Below, piece by piece: positions 11,481 to 24,300 of a DNA stretch of 64,000 nucleotides (position 1 is its first letter; each line of letters begins with the position of its first letter). The notes beneath the pieces are model-generated. The model did not search any database. It worked only from the letters and a program-made list of their open reading frames with translations, and was not told where the DNA came from. A program made the translations under genes and the position numbers. Source of the DNA: Cristatella mucedo (lineage: Eukaryota; Bryozoa; Phylactolaemata; Cristatellidae); assembly GCA_009760855.2 (NCBI GenBank), contig WPIO01000002.1:6769001-6833000 (forward strand), read 5' to 3'.

Positions 11481-11989
11481 ATCAATCGGGTGCGATCGAC
11501 CACTGCAATCCAAATATGCTCGACTATAGAAGGATTGCTTTGGCAAGAAGCAATAATTGTGAGGTGAAATTTAGCCAAGATCTTTATTTAAGATCTTTAT
11601 TTAAGATGCCTGTCGATGGTAGGCGCCTAGCTCCCATCGTGTGTCTAAAAATTCCTTCATCCATCGCAAAGCGTTGCCCGGAGCTCCCTGTCCTCACCCA
11701 TGCGACGAGGGATCGGCCTTCTCCTGGAGAGAGAAGCAACATCAACAGGAAACATGATATTGCAGACCCAGATTCAACGTTCAGATGCGGCTGAAGAGAG
11801 AAAACCATGCTTCACAACCAGAAAGACATCAGCAGTCTTATCAGAGACCCTGGTCTTACTAAGTCTGATTTTCAGTTTCTGTCATCTACGTTCAAGGAGT
11901 GAAACTTGTTAAGTGAAATTGCAAAAGTAAGAGATCAAAGATCGAGTCCCCAACTTTTTCTAGCTTATTCCTTAGGAGATATTAAGAAT

Positions 11990-12042
11990 AATAATACATT
12001 TGATAAAGCGCCCTCAGAGAACAAAATATCTTTCTAGGCAAG
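11990..12042 (-). mobile_element. L2 family A 3' tail fragment
   Basis: AATAATAATACATTTGATAAA followed by GCGCCCTCAGAGAAC and TCTTTCTAGGC matches the family A terminal hairpin in reverse orientation. Only about 50 bp remains. Confidence 0.7.
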
Positions 12043-13639
12043 ATGGGCTATGCTTATGCATTCATGCAACCGGCCTATTTGAGGTGATGGAAATATGCTG
12101 CAACTCAAGTGAATGAAGCATTTTGATAGTCAGTTTATCCAGGAGCCTCAAAGTTGACTTGCCTCATAACGGGAACAATAATCATCTCTCCCATTGCTAC
12201 ACGAGTGTCACGATGTTGCATTGCCTAGAAATGCGACAATCATGGCTGAGTTGTATTAAGAGATTTCAAAATGGAGACATTTCTGTTGGCCCTTCAATGC
12301 AGTTCCAATAAAGTTGCCTCGCTGTATTTGCCTATCGGACAACCGAGTTATTAATGTGCATAGCTGCAATAGGGACTGGTTATGGCTGACTGAGTTCTCG
12401 GCAGGGAAGTATTACATCATTACACATGTATGAAGTGTGTACATCCAGAGTGAGAGCTGCCCCTCGAGCTTTGGGGACATGGTGATGGCATCCCTGCACA
12501 GCGAGCTAGGCAAGTAAGGTGTCAAGTCTCAAGAAAGGAGTCGGCACCTTTCAAGTAGTGCTGGCAGAGGTTAATATCAAGGAGTCTGCTATCTTCGCCA
12601 CACCACAGATCACAAATATCTTAGTGTGCGACGAATTTGCTGAGAAACTGAGCAGGAAGGAAAAGGCAGTTTGGAAGTTTCGTTGAAATGGTTCACGGTT
12701 TTCTGGACTATCACAAGGCTAAAACCTGCGAGACACTGACTCAGGCTCTCATATAGAACTATGACTAGATGGGACTTGGAATGCCTATCAAAGCCTCCCC
12801 CCCCCCGATACTTGATACATAGGAGTCTACTTTGAAGAGCAAGGACAGCGCTTCTACTAGAATATATTGGGTTTTTAACTTAAAAGACCATGGACAACGT
12901 AAATAAGACAGGATAAGGAATTATCTTTGGGGTTTCTCCGAGAAAGTGACTTACGGTCTAGCCAAAAATCTAGAGCGCCAACTCATTTCTCAGCTCTTTT
13001 GAGAGGACATTTTGTGTGACTTAACAGCGAATATGCATTAATTTGGATACAATTTTGCTGCTCTTACTAATTTGATTTTATGACACGATGCAATTTATCC
13101 GTTTTCTCATCGGAAATATGTTAATTTCAAGTTGATCACTGTTTTGATCACAAAATCAAACTTGATATGGAATAATGGCCATTTTTACTGTTAAAGCATA
13201 AGCATTTAAGAAAATAAACCTTAATACTCTGGGACAAGAACTGTGTAATTTAGTGAATAGGTTGCTTGTATCGGCCCCTAAGATAACTAAATCTCTAACG
13301 AGGCTCTTTAAAACCTGCTCAAACGGACCAATAACCAAGAGTTATTGGTAAACACGGTATCACATTTAGGCAAGCAGGCATAATTAAACATAAAGACACG
13401 ACGTGAAACCCAGACAGGATCTAGATTCGTCTATTTCATATCCACAGAGTGGCACGAGCCTACAGCATCAGCCATAAAAACCTACTGACTCAAAGCACAA
13501 GGCACGGCTACCTGGCTACCGAAGCCAAGAGTACAGCTACCTTGTTTGTAGTTCATAGCACAACCGACTAAGTCTTACTTACGAAATGTCCAGGTTCCAT
13601 AAGTTAGAGTTCATTACAGGCATGACGTATAAAATAGTG
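12043..13639. other. No gene recognised
   Basis: Only short chance frames and a C-run near 12.80 kb are present. Confidence 0.5.
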
Positions 13640-13910
13640 GTATCCTTATCTAAACAAGCCCTAATTTTTAGCAATGTTATGAAGCTGAAAATAGGCTGAT
13701 TTGACTGTGGAGCTGATGTGGTCGTCTAACGAGAGGGTCGCTTTGGAATATGACACCTAGATTTCGAGCTGATGCAACTGGAGATATGCTGGCAGAGCCA
13801 ATTTTGAAAGTCAGCCTTTCCATTTTCTGAATAACACTAGGTTTGCCCATAACTAGTATACCTATGTAAACTTGCCATGATCTTTGTCCATTCACATCAA
13901 CACTCTGGTC
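13640..13910 (-). mobile_element. L2 family A internal fragment
   Basis: The minus-strand frame reads SVDVNGQRS, then (M)GKPSVIQKMERLTFKIGS, then ASARNLGVIFQSD. These match non-adjacent parts of the reverse transcriptase, so the copy has an internal deletion. It preserves part of the region deleted from the 8.2-10.2 kb copy. Confidence 0.78.
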
Positions 13911-14040
13911 GTTCCCAAAGCACTCACAGTCTTGTTTATATAGCATTTCAAGGTTTCAAAATTACACTAGAAACCGTTCACAGAAGGTTTTGGGAGTCCA
14001 GCTAGAGGAAGACAGGGAGGACAAAGAGAGTCCTGGTACA

Positions 14041-14049
14041 GAGAGGAGA

Positions 14050-14134
<85 letters not shown>
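14041..14134. repeat. (GA)n microsatellite
   Basis: About 90 bp of almost pure GA. Confidence 0.97.
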
Positions 14135-14136
<2 letters not shown>

Positions 14137-15551
14137 CTACACTAGCGAAGTAGCAAACCCGTCTCCGTGATGAGACATTTCGCTTTAGATGTGAGACATA
14201 AGACAGGATAAGGAATTATTATATAGGAATCTTTAGAGTATTAAGGTTTTTCTGGCAGAAGCAGTACACATTCGGACGTGGATTGGTGCAGTGAATTGGA
14301 CGTGGATTGGTGCAGTGGTCCACGTTAAGTGTAACAACAGCATAGCTACGGCCACCAACGGGTGGACGAACGAAGGAACTGACACGAGACAGCTCAAAAG
14401 TGCTAAAATGGAAGCTAAATACTTCAGGTGAGGTTTGAGCAAGCACTGAGTGCAGGCAGGCACTAACAGAGCCTATTTATGCACTAATTAACAGCATGCT
14501 TCCAGTGGTAAGCAGGCATGGAGTCGTTGCAGCGAAATTTGTCCGTGACATAACTTTGGACACCGGATGTAGGAGAGCTCAGTAGTACGTTGCATTCTAG
14601 TGTCGAATGAAAATGCATTAGGAATGCGGCGATTGCTATTCGGTGTGCAAATGAGAGAAAAAATTGTCTATCCACTTGCACAAGAGAGTTGCCATGAGGC
14701 AGACCATCCAGACAGTGGTAGCAGTCCCCCAGAGCCAGCCCGGGGAAGCGCTGCTTGGAATACATGTACCACAATTCCAGCAGCTCCTGCAAATGATGCT
14801 ACCTATAACTGGAAGAGGCCAGTATAGTCAGGGATCTTCGCGGCATACATTCGAACCCACAGTCGAGCAGCTGTCGGTGATCGGCTCTAGAAGGAACGGG
14901 GCCACGGTAGAGCCAAATGCAGGCGACTCACCCATCGAGAAAAGCGCCGGAAAGAACGACGATTAAAGGACAGAGCCAACGGATGAGCAGCCAGGTGTTG
15001 AGGCCAGCCATTTGTCTTGATCAGCCGGGAGTAATCCATCAGGCTCAGACAACGAAGCCAAAGCCAGAACTACTTCGAAGGCTGCTCGAAAGTAGCCCAG
15101 AGTGAAACCAGGACAGCTGTTCTATCGAAATTATAGTCACTACGATTAGAAAAATACGTCTTTATTGCAATCCAACGACCTCGTGTAAAAAAAGAGGCAC
15201 CTCACGGTCGGGTATGTCGAGAACCTGTGAAACTGCTGATTCAGTGTGGCAGCTGAGTTATATATGTAGCACAATTAGTTTCATCGGCAAGACATCTGGG
15301 AAAGCAAGCAACAACTGGCAGATTTTCGGGGTTTTTTGACCTTCCATACAGAAAGCCGTCGAACTGAACTTCAGGAACTTCGCGATTTTCAAGAAAGAGT
15401 TGTAGCCACATCCTCAAAACCCGCACCATTATTGATTCTAGACATATTGGACAGGCCTTGTAGGGGCATCGGTATGGATCCGACTGGCACTATGACCAGG
15501 AGCCGGTCAGGCAATCCGTATATTAATCCAATATCGCCGGTCTGCGATTAA
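14135..15551. other. No gene recognised
   Basis: Short frames on both strands (14219-14792 minus, 14600-15105 plus) show no family features. A short direct repeat around GGACGTGGATTGGTGCAGTG occurs at about 14.27-14.31 kb. Confidence 0.45.
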
Positions 15552-16560
15552 GCGAGTCGGTATGCAGAGAAGGTTCCAACGATTGACGTTGCCAGCATCA
15601 TAAAAGAGCTCAGGGCATATTTTCTCCCAGAAGGGGAACCCGAGGTTGTCTTAATTGGTCAAGGGTCAAAATTAATCAGAAAGTTACTCCAGAGGCCAAT
15701 CACAGTCACCCTCGGGCAGCTGGGCCAGTTGAAAAGTTCAATTGGAAGGTTAAAGGCAAACGTGGTGCAAGCGACCAAGAGGGAGATTATTGGGGTTAGA
15801 TTTCTGCCCGTGTCCTATTTGCCTTTCGTGGACAGCCCTCGCGTGGGCTCAGGCTCGCAGGCTGGCTTCACTCCCTTCGAACCACCTTAAGGCCTCGTCG
15901 TGCTCGCCGTCGGATAGATGTCCTCAGGGAGTACGAAGGAATAAGAGCGGTCCAGTGGTCAGTTTGTTGTCTACATCCCCAGCATGTTTTCCATTCGAGA
16001 GTGGATTGAAAACATTGCCGAGCCAGTCAGAGAGAATCTTGATGAGGCCAGGTGGTGGCAGGAAACCTGGCACGATAGCAAGACCACGGTCCAGTCCTTG
16101 AAGCCAATGGAGCCTATGGGTTCGTCTGGCGGCCAGGTCAGATAAATTGTGGGCTCAAATGTATGTGGGCCCTGTGAAGCAATCGGCAGGGTGGTGATCG
16201 TCACTACTATGCTCCGGACCCGTTCTGCACAGCGAAAGAAAATCATTGGGCGCTCCGAGTAACCATGCAGCGAGCGATCGTTCTAGAATAGGGCTGCATG
16301 TTACAGACTCGGTACCTTGCATACTCGCATTTAACATTGGTTATTACGACATGAAGACTTTAGATACATTCAAGAGGTGTATGCTCATATCCAGTGGGAG
16401 TTGAAATGTTAACTAAAGGATTGCAGCCGTGCAAAATAGGTTTCCCACGAAAATGTGCCCATATCCAAAGCGGTATTTCGTCGCACAGGCAGAAGCCTGT
16501 AAGCTGAGCCTGATGAAAAGCAACCAGCAAATGCACTTCACAATTTAAGGTGCTATAAAT
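15552..16560 (+). pseudogene. Possible decayed ORF, family not recognised
   Basis: A 112-codon open frame without an early ATG (15552-15887, stop TAA at 15888) has a protein-like composition, with LRAYFLPEGEPEVVLIGQG and KREIIGVRFLPVSYLPF. Downstream, segments in shifted frames remain protein-like up to about 16.5 kb but are broken by stops. This could be the remains of a transposon or retroelement gene or of a host exon. I do not recognise it and assign no function. Confidence 0.3.
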
Positions 16561-17039
16561 ACTATATGCTATATTAGTCACTCCGTTAGCTGTTTGATGA
16601 CGAGCAGCTTCAACAGTAAAATCTGGTATGTCAAGTACCTGAGTGAGTCAGTAAACACTAGTCGCTGCCAGTGAGCTTACGTTTCGCCCTTAACGTTTTT
16701 TTTAGCAATACACAGACGGTAAGGATAAAATGAATTTCATAGTCAAAATCCACTCATAGTACAACATAATGATTAATTCGAATACGTAAATACAAGGTGT
16801 CTTCTCATGCTTGAAGATTGCCATGTGCGTTCAATATAATTTTGCAATAATTGTATCAGTAAAAAAACTGGATAAACTAATGTGGAACACTTTGTCATTT
16901 CACGTGTTTTAAAGATATTGTAACATTAAAAAATAATTGCAAGATTGCCCATATTTAAGGCTGGCACGCCGACTATGTCAGTGGATATGCAAGCATGCGT
17001 TAAAGCAAATCCCGAGTTGCATGCGATTTTTCACTTGTA

Positions 17040-17222
17040 TAAAAAAATACTAGCTGATTTAACAGCCTCTTTTCGTATAGCGGCAGAAAAGCATTTACGG
17101 CTATCACCATCGCTTGCAGTGGCAATAAAGGATTGCCCACCACAGGATTCGAACTGACGACCTCGGTCCCGAGGTCGTGGAAAGCAAGAGCGTTACCTAG
17201 TGCGCCGTCATAGACCCGTTGA
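17040..17222 (-). mobile_element. tRNA-derived SINE, family D
   Basis: On the minus strand the tRNA-like head has a B box close to GGTTCGAATCC, then a body with GGCAATCCTTTATTGCC and a tail with CTGTTAAATCAGCTAGTATT. Related copies lie at 32.1, 33.6 and 62.6 kb. Confidence 0.8.
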
Positions 17223-17917
17223 GTTCGTATGACCTTGCGGACAACCTCAGCAACGCATGCCTTATCTCCACAATAGGAGATATACAGCTGGCTCTGCTTG
17301 CCGGCTGCACATCTCCTGATCAGCCGGAGCCAATCTCGCTGGGCCCTACTGGCGGCGCCAGGCAGATATTTGGGCTGGCTCAAGAGAGCCGGACTTCGGA
17401 GCCTCAAGAGAGGCTTGCCGGGTAAATGCTGACCAAACTACGTAATGGAAAAGACGCTGGCGAAGAAATAAACCGAGGCACCAGCAAACAGAATGGTCAG
17501 AAATGACGGAATTGCAAGCACTTTGGCAGTCATGCGTATGTTGTTGTTGCATACGGGTATTGCTAGACAGGCAGTGTCGGTGCTACGCAGACAGCAGCGA
17601 AACACGGCAGCAGCGATGGAGAGAGCCCATCGGAAGATAGAAAGTTCATATCCCTAATGCAGAGAAGTCCGTTCGATAACGATGGGCGAGGGTTATAGGC
17701 GTCCAACCAACCGCAGCAACGACTTGCAACAACTCTCGAACGGCTCAAAGTCTCGAGAACTCAACTCAGCTCAGCTGCTCAGCTGCACAAGTGACTGCCA
17801 CTACGCGGCTTCGGTAGCTATACAGCCTAACCCTGGATTATCGCACGACTGGTTCCCAATCATAACAACTAAGGAACCGCAAACAATAAATATCTCGACG
17901 GTCGTAACAGTTACGAT
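17223..17917. other. No gene recognised
   Basis: Short open frames only; nothing recognised. Confidence 0.45.
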
Positions 17918-17970
17918 AATAACACCTTTGATATAGCGCCCTCAGAGAACTCAATCTTTTTCTAGTCGTA
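17918..17970 (-). mobile_element. L2 family A 3' tail fragment
   Basis: Contains TTTGATATAGCGCCCTCAGA and a CTCAATCTTTTTCTAG end, the reverse complement of the family A terminal hairpin. Confidence 0.65.
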
Positions 17971-18677
17971 ATCTAGCCGATTCGGCAGTCCTCCGTCTCA
18001 ACAGCCGCTATTAAAAGCTCAGGCTTCGCCGATATTGCTGCTGTCGCGGTCGAGCGTCGGCGACCATGTTACCACCGCTAGGAGCGCTTTGCTTGCAGCT
18101 CGAGGTAGGCCGCTGGCACATAGCCGCCTGCGAGTATTTGCACTACAGAGGTTTATATATCTATAGCAACGAGCACATGCATTATACTTGAGAGTATAGA
18201 TTATCTCCACGCAGATGGAAAGCGGCACGGGCTAATGCGACAGCAGAGTAGTAGCGGGAGCGTCCGGTACACGTTGGAGCACTAGCTTGCTGGGCAGCAC
18301 CCGAACTGAACGTCGGATTCGGGTCGACGCGAGTAAGTCCAGCCGACGAATGAGTTGCCTGATTTCGTAACGCTGAGCGTGCAGTTAAGGTTTCACAAAA
18401 GGGCGTCACACCAAAGGGTTCTGCGCATTGCCGGTCTTACCTGTTAAATTAGTCCGCCGCGTACGTCCCACGACCTGCACACGTCAGCAGTCCACGCCGG
18501 GCAGAGTGCGGGCCGGCTGGCTAGAGGCAGGCTCGACGGCTGTGCGGTTATTGCCATTAACCGCAACCAGCCGGGCTCGCCACCTGCCTCTACTTAGCCA
18601 AATCGACCGCAAACTGGCAGCTTAAGGATCCACATTTTGAAGTCACATTAAACTATTGTTTAAGAGTAATCTCTCAA

Positions 18678-18768
18678 ATTTTCTTTGCAGCAAATGTAAA
18701 GCCCCTAGAAAGAGATTTAGCTCGCTGAGGGCACTTCATCAAGTGTATCATTATTATTATTGTTATTT
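18678..18768 (+). mobile_element. L2 family A 3' tail fragment
   Basis: Contains TTTGCAGCAAATGTAAAG, the AGAAAGAGATT hairpin arm and an ATT repeat tail. Only the last 90 bp or so of the element is present. Confidence 0.75.
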
Positions 18769-20635
18769 GACACCATTAGGAGCTCGCGTTTTCATGCTGT
18801 GCCCTGCAATTGACTGCAACAGCTGGGCTACTGCCGAAATCTATTCTAATCAACCACTCAAATCAAAGACAAATCGGCAGTGCGAAGCTCCAATTTTAAG
18901 TGAAATGACGCTATGCGCCGAATAAGTAGCACTCGAAAAATTGCATGCCACTTCGACGGCGAGTTCTCAGGCGATGCGCTGTAATCGACCAAAATGGCCT
19001 GTACCAAAATCGACCGAAGTTCCTGGAAAATCGACCAGATAGGGGATTCGCGAAGCTCCCGTTATTAATGCGCGCCATAGTTCATCTGCTTACAGTGTGA
19101 TCTAAAAATTTCACAACACTCTCAGACAATGCACCGTACACGACTGCATTGGCCTCGGATGAATAATGCAATGAACCGCTATCTCCAGCAGTCGAGGGTA
19201 AAATGATCAGATTATGTTATTCTAGAAGCTACAAATTTTATTGCATAAAACACTGCCTTATATTGCAAGTATAATGACAATTTTACAACAGTGGGCGCTC
19301 AAATTAACATGCAATGGGAAAAATTGACTGCATTTGCTCTGCAAGTACCGCGATCCAACAAAAACCAAAACAAACTACCCTAAGATGGATGAACAGCGCT
19401 CCAATTTTGATTTTATTTAAAAGCGAAGGGCTTATAAAGCTAATTTTTAGCTGCTGTTCTAGCATAATCTCTGGCAAAATACAGCAACTTCGACTGCAAC
19501 GACTGGCTGGAACCAATACCGAAATCTATTAAACTGAACCCATGATCGACCAGAAAGCTGGTGCACAGTTCTGGCATTATGATTTAGTACGACATCACTA
19601 TCTGTTAAAAGTGTAACCGTACAATTTAAAGAACTTGGAACAGTGCAACGTACCCCACCGCAATCCCTTGCATCGGCCCGGGTCGAAGCCGAAATTCCCT
19701 ATCACCCGCTGGAAACAGGCAAGTATTCGCGATTGAGACGATTCGATTTTTGGCATACTAGGCTATATAATGACTCCAGTGTAACAACCGATTTCAAAGT
19801 TCGGGAATGTGAATTAACTAGTAAATGGCTCGCAGACCACCAGGGCCATTATCCAAATGGAAGTTTACCCCATTCCACCAAAAAATACATCAGAAAATAG
19901 CTGTGCTATCATCCATTTTTATTGCACGTGTTGCAAAGCCCTCAGCTTAGAGCACCCACAGCCCACACTAAACATATTTTTTGGATCACGCGCGAACACC
20001 CCGGGAAGGTCACTAGCAGTCGGCGAGGGTAAAGCATCTGCCGGCTACTGGGGATGCGGAAACCCCACCCAGTATGGCGGCGGCCACCGGGGCGCACGGG
20101 AGCCGGGCGACAGGACGTGCGATTCAAGGGGCAAGCATTTAGTTGTCCACAGGCAGGTAATTTCTTAGAAGCTAGGGTCAAGCAACAAACAGATGTGCTT
20201 TCAGCAGCTCTTAATTGTGTCGGTTTTCATAATCGATAATCACACGAACTTAAAAAACTTCGAAGAAAATTCTGCACAAGAAATGCTAATAGCACTAATT
20301 GTCGGGAGGTGGAAATATAGCTAAAAGAATTCCTGAGCAAATTATACTCAAATTTCCGGAGTGTGTCGCTTGCATTACCTATACTCGCTGCAACAGGAGA
20401 AATAAATCAGCTTGGTAGCCATGTCTGATTGAGATTGTCTACAAGTTGTAAGTGCTGAACAACCAAAAGCAAGTATACCGAGCTACATATTACCAAAGTA
20501 ATGTGTCTTCGAAGGGAGAGGCACGTGGGCTGATGAGTATACGAAGGCTGGAAATCATCTACTCTAAAGTAAATCAGCGAGAAAGCGAAGGATGAGTATG
20601 TCCGCGAAACATAGCATCATACAATAATTCACTTG
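18769..20635. other. No gene recognised
   Basis: Mixed AT-rich and GC-rich DNA with short frames on both strands; no repeat or domain recognised. Confidence 0.45.
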
Positions 20636-20785
20636 TATGGCGCAGCGTCCTAAGAGAACGTAATCTCTATTCAGGCACTTCCAACACTCCACGGGGCTCA
20701 AGCCCACGACCTCAGTCGACAAATGCATTCCCCTTGACCTCGGTCGAGGTGAGCACCTCAACCGCTGGGCCACCCCTGAGTTGCA
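20636..20785 (-). mobile_element. tRNA-derived SINE, family C (best copy)
   Basis: On the minus strand a tRNA-like head starts GGGGTGGCCCAGCGGTTGAG (A box) and continues to GGGCTTGAGCCCCGTGG (B box). The tail has GTGCCTGAATAGAGATTACG and TTCTCTTAGGACGCTGCGCC. The tail resembles the terminal hairpin of L2 family A. Confidence 0.82.
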
Positions 20786-22521
20786 TAACTGCTCATTCAG
20801 CGTTAACATAAAAGCAATACGGACACAAAGTTGCTGCTCCCAGCATTTTCTGGCTTCGCACTACTCATCCACTGCGTGCTTATGGAGGCCGACTCCGTCC
20901 ATGTTATTACAAAGCAAGTAATAATAACAAATAATTAGATATACTTACTAGAGCGATACTATTAGAGAGACACTTAGTCTCAGGCGGATGTATCACTCCG
21001 TCTAGCATTGTCGCAGCGTGCTCGCTGGCGAGCCAGTGGATATTCGCCGACTTGAGGAATAATATTTGTAACGAGTAACGTCGCATTGCCCGTCCCCAGA
21101 ACCTTTCCTCGGAGCCGTCCGTCTTGAGTGCTGAATGCTTTTTCCGAATGAGGAACTCCGGACAGAGGAAGGTTAGATGCAGCCGTAGAGAGTTTCTTAA
21201 AGCGAATATTGACGCCTTTCCGGCTTACTTCACTTTCACCAATACAGTACAGCGATTCCATAGTGAAGAATGGTAGTAGACAAAAAAAGCTTAAGTGCTG
21301 GAGCAAGTTCGTCGTATTAAACGCAAGACTGCAAGCCAGGCGATCGAATGACTGGCAACTGGATCTAGCTGATCGGCGAAGTAGCACGGTGGCTGGAGCT
21401 GATCTTGCTCACTACTTAGTTATAAGAAGGAGTTATACTCATTGGCACTGTTGCCAGTGGCCTGAGTGAATGGCGGGGATTAGGGTTGAGAACGAGACAC
21501 AGGTGACTTTTTCTAGCGAATGCTTATTTCGTACTTTTCCCGGTAGAGCTCTAAGATGCATGCAGCTCTGGAAGGCTTTCACAATAGAACAAGGAGCGCT
21601 AAAAACCACTGCGAATACCCGAAATGGAAAACGGAAGCTCTGGGCTCAGGCTGCCCATTGGAAGGGCCTGCAAACTCATTTACCAGTATGAGTTTAGGCG
21701 CGCTGGCGCGCGTCGCTTCCACAGGACGCACCTTGCGCGTTCGACCGGGAGCTGTGGTCAGAGGTACAGATATTGCTCGCGTCTCCAAGGGTATTGGACA
21801 TCGCAGGCCGTAATGCTATCCCAAAGCGTCTGCTGACGTCACAGTTCTACCATTGCGCCAATGGTCAGAGTTGAGCTTGCGACGGGCGACTTGTTGAGGC
21901 ACAACGCCTAAAAGTGACGCGGCGAATTAAGAACAAATATGAACCCTAAATCAGCCGTAAGTGGCAATTGTATTCCACTTGCTTACTGCAGGTACGGCAC
22001 TGGTACTGTACGGCGTGGTGAAAAAAGAAAAGCTACAGCACGTCTCCATACAGCGAGCACTTTGTTTAATCTCTCACAAAATTTTGCGATAGCTCACCAT
22101 GAGCCCCCATCGTCGCCGATTTGGGAAAAGCCTGCGCTATTTGCTACTTAATTTGATATTTTTGATTGATATCCTATCGTCAGCATCGCGAGGTGCCTTT
22201 TTACCTCCACCTACTGATCCATCCATCGATCGATGGGAAGCAGTAGAGCAGACAGGATTTTCATCTGAGGGGTCTGGGACCTTCGCAATTTTCACGTGGG
22301 CGGGCAAGACCGGCGAGATTTTAATGTAGGTGGACTATACCCGCAACTAGTGAAAAGAAATAGCGCAAAATCGAAGTGCTTACTTGACCCCGATTCCGCC
22401 GTAGCTCGTCGAGTGGAATTAGGACGTAATTTAGTCGTCGGTGACTGCTGGGGGAGCGTAGAAATATAGAGCGCGGCCCAGGTCGCTGCCCTGCTGTAGG
22501 GTGGGTGGGGGCAATGCCCAC

Positions 22522-22522
<1 letters not shown>
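20786..22522. other. No gene recognised
   Basis: GC-richer DNA with many CpG dinucleotides and overlapping short frames around 21.2-21.9 kb. I see no domain or repeat. Confidence 0.45.

Positions 22523-22573
<51 letters not shown>
22523..22573. repeat. (CGG)n trinucleotide repeat
   Basis: About 16 uninterrupted GGC/CGG units. Frames through it (poly-Pro or poly-Arg) are artefacts unless transcription is shown. Confidence 0.97.
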
Positions 22574-22576
<3 letters not shown>

Positions 22577-24134
22577 TGCTCCACGACTGATGGCAAGCAA
22601 GAGCCTTCTATTCCGGTGATAAATTCTTCTTATTTCGGAGAGCTGTTTTAGCGACGTTCAATTGCCTTCAGTTATTAAAAAGCTGCATGTAATTCACTTT
22701 TCTATTTGCGACTTGTAGCTCAACGACTGCCGGTAAGTATTTCGGCAACTTTCTCTTACGAAGCTTAGTAGAGGCCATTTCGCCTCGAGTAGTTCCCGCA
22801 GGGTGCATGCCAAGAAGCGAATCGAGGAAAAGCCGGTCGTTCTTCGTAAACTTGAAAATCCGTGTAATTTATTGTTCTGGCGATGGGTCGGGATGCCTGG
22901 GCCCATGCCGAAGCGCCGCCTGCCGGACCATCTGCGGCCGAGCTGGCAGTAGGCTGAAGCTGAACTAGCGCGGCGGAATCGGAATCGTCCCATCCGGTAC
23001 TGCGACCTCACCCCCCCCCCGCAGACATCGTCTTCTAGGCGGATCGCATACTCCGATGTGGTCGTCAACTCTGTGTCCCGACAGAAGGTCGTACGGAGTG
23101 CCGAAGCACAGCCGTCGGCGATACTTTATGGAATAATTAATTTAATTCGCACCGATCTCCTTTCCGCTGAGCAGAGCCTTCGGAAAGCGGATGCTGTCGC
23201 GGATTTTTCGCTCGTGCATTAGGATACGGTGAACGAATATGAATTCCAAACTCTCATCCGAATTTCGTGACCAGGCTTTCACAAAAAGAAGCGTATACAG
23301 TATCGAGGCTTCTCCGGTCTTTGTTTCTAGTCAGCTGGTTCTAGCAAAGTTACCGGAGCTGCGCTGGCGACCTAGTTCAGTCCGGAAGTGGAAGCCGCAA
23401 CGCTCAATATAGCAGTGCTGCCGAATTCTTTCAGTGGGGGAAATAAATCATGTTTGAGACCCTTTCCCGCGCTGCTGTTTTTCAGACCAGGCTTACTCGT
23501 AAAGCGACTTATTGAGCAAATGGCGGCGCCGGGCTGCATTGACCGGCGGACCGGTACGCAGCCGCGCACAGACCGCAATTTGCTAGGCGCTCTCATACAG
23601 GAAGCGATTCCGATTAGTCACGACTGGAGAGGACTGGCTCTGGACAATGAGGTTGATGAGGCTTTTCCGATACTCTGTTGTTCAGCGTCCGGATTCGGAA
23701 TAATAGAGAATAAATGTTCCCTTGCAGCTGCTCGGCGCTGCAAGGCTGTAAAGTGGGCCTGTAAGCAGGTGGCATACCGAGGGGTCGGGGGGCACTGTAC
23801 CCCCGGGCGCTGGATGGGGGACGCTGGATCAGCGGCGCTGTATCGGAATGGGGGGGGGGCGCCTAAATGGGTGCCTAATACTGGGAAGGAGCCCCATCTG
23901 TGTAGTTCGTTCGCGGGAGCACAATATGCCAGGGAACGCCACGGCTGTAGGCTCCACTTGTTCAACAGAAACAGGTACCGTGGAAAGTGCTGCGACAGTC
24001 AGCTGACTTTCTGAATAGATGCCAACCATCTATAAACAATTTCAGGGATGAGTAGGTGGAAAGAAATAAAGACACTAAGCCGGAGCAAGAGAAAGACGAG
24101 GTTGAAAAGAACAATAATCAACTAAGTTAGAGAC

Positions 24135-24136
<2 letters not shown>
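22574..24136. other. GC-rich stretch; one 208-codon open frame, not recognised
   Basis: Frame 23388-24014 (plus) is the longest non-transposon open frame in the first half of the window. It has no domain signature, and its reverse strand is also open over much of its length, so it may reflect GC-rich composition. G and C runs occur near 23.01 and 23.85 kb. Confidence 0.25.
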
Positions 24137-24171
<35 letters not shown>

Positions 24172-24241
24172 GTTCTATATATGCTGTATAAAAAAGAGAC
24201 AAAACATGCAGAGGAGAAAAAGTGCCAAGAACGAAGCTGAG

Positions 24242-24289
<48 letters not shown>

Positions 24290-24300
24290 AGAGGGAGCAG
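24137..24300. repeat. (TA)n and (GA)n microsatellites
   Basis: A TA run at about 24138-24168 and a GA run at about 24244-24280, separated by about 75 bp. Confidence 0.95.

Noticed and set aside
22292-22600. Frames with poly-Pro and poly-Arg
   Set aside because: They come from the CGG repeat read on the minus strand; no domain lies on either side.
23388-24014. 208-codon plus-strand frame as a candidate gene
   Set aside because: No domain, no codon or splice support, and the opposite strand is open over much of the same stretch, which fits GC-rich composition. Kept only as an unassigned stretch.
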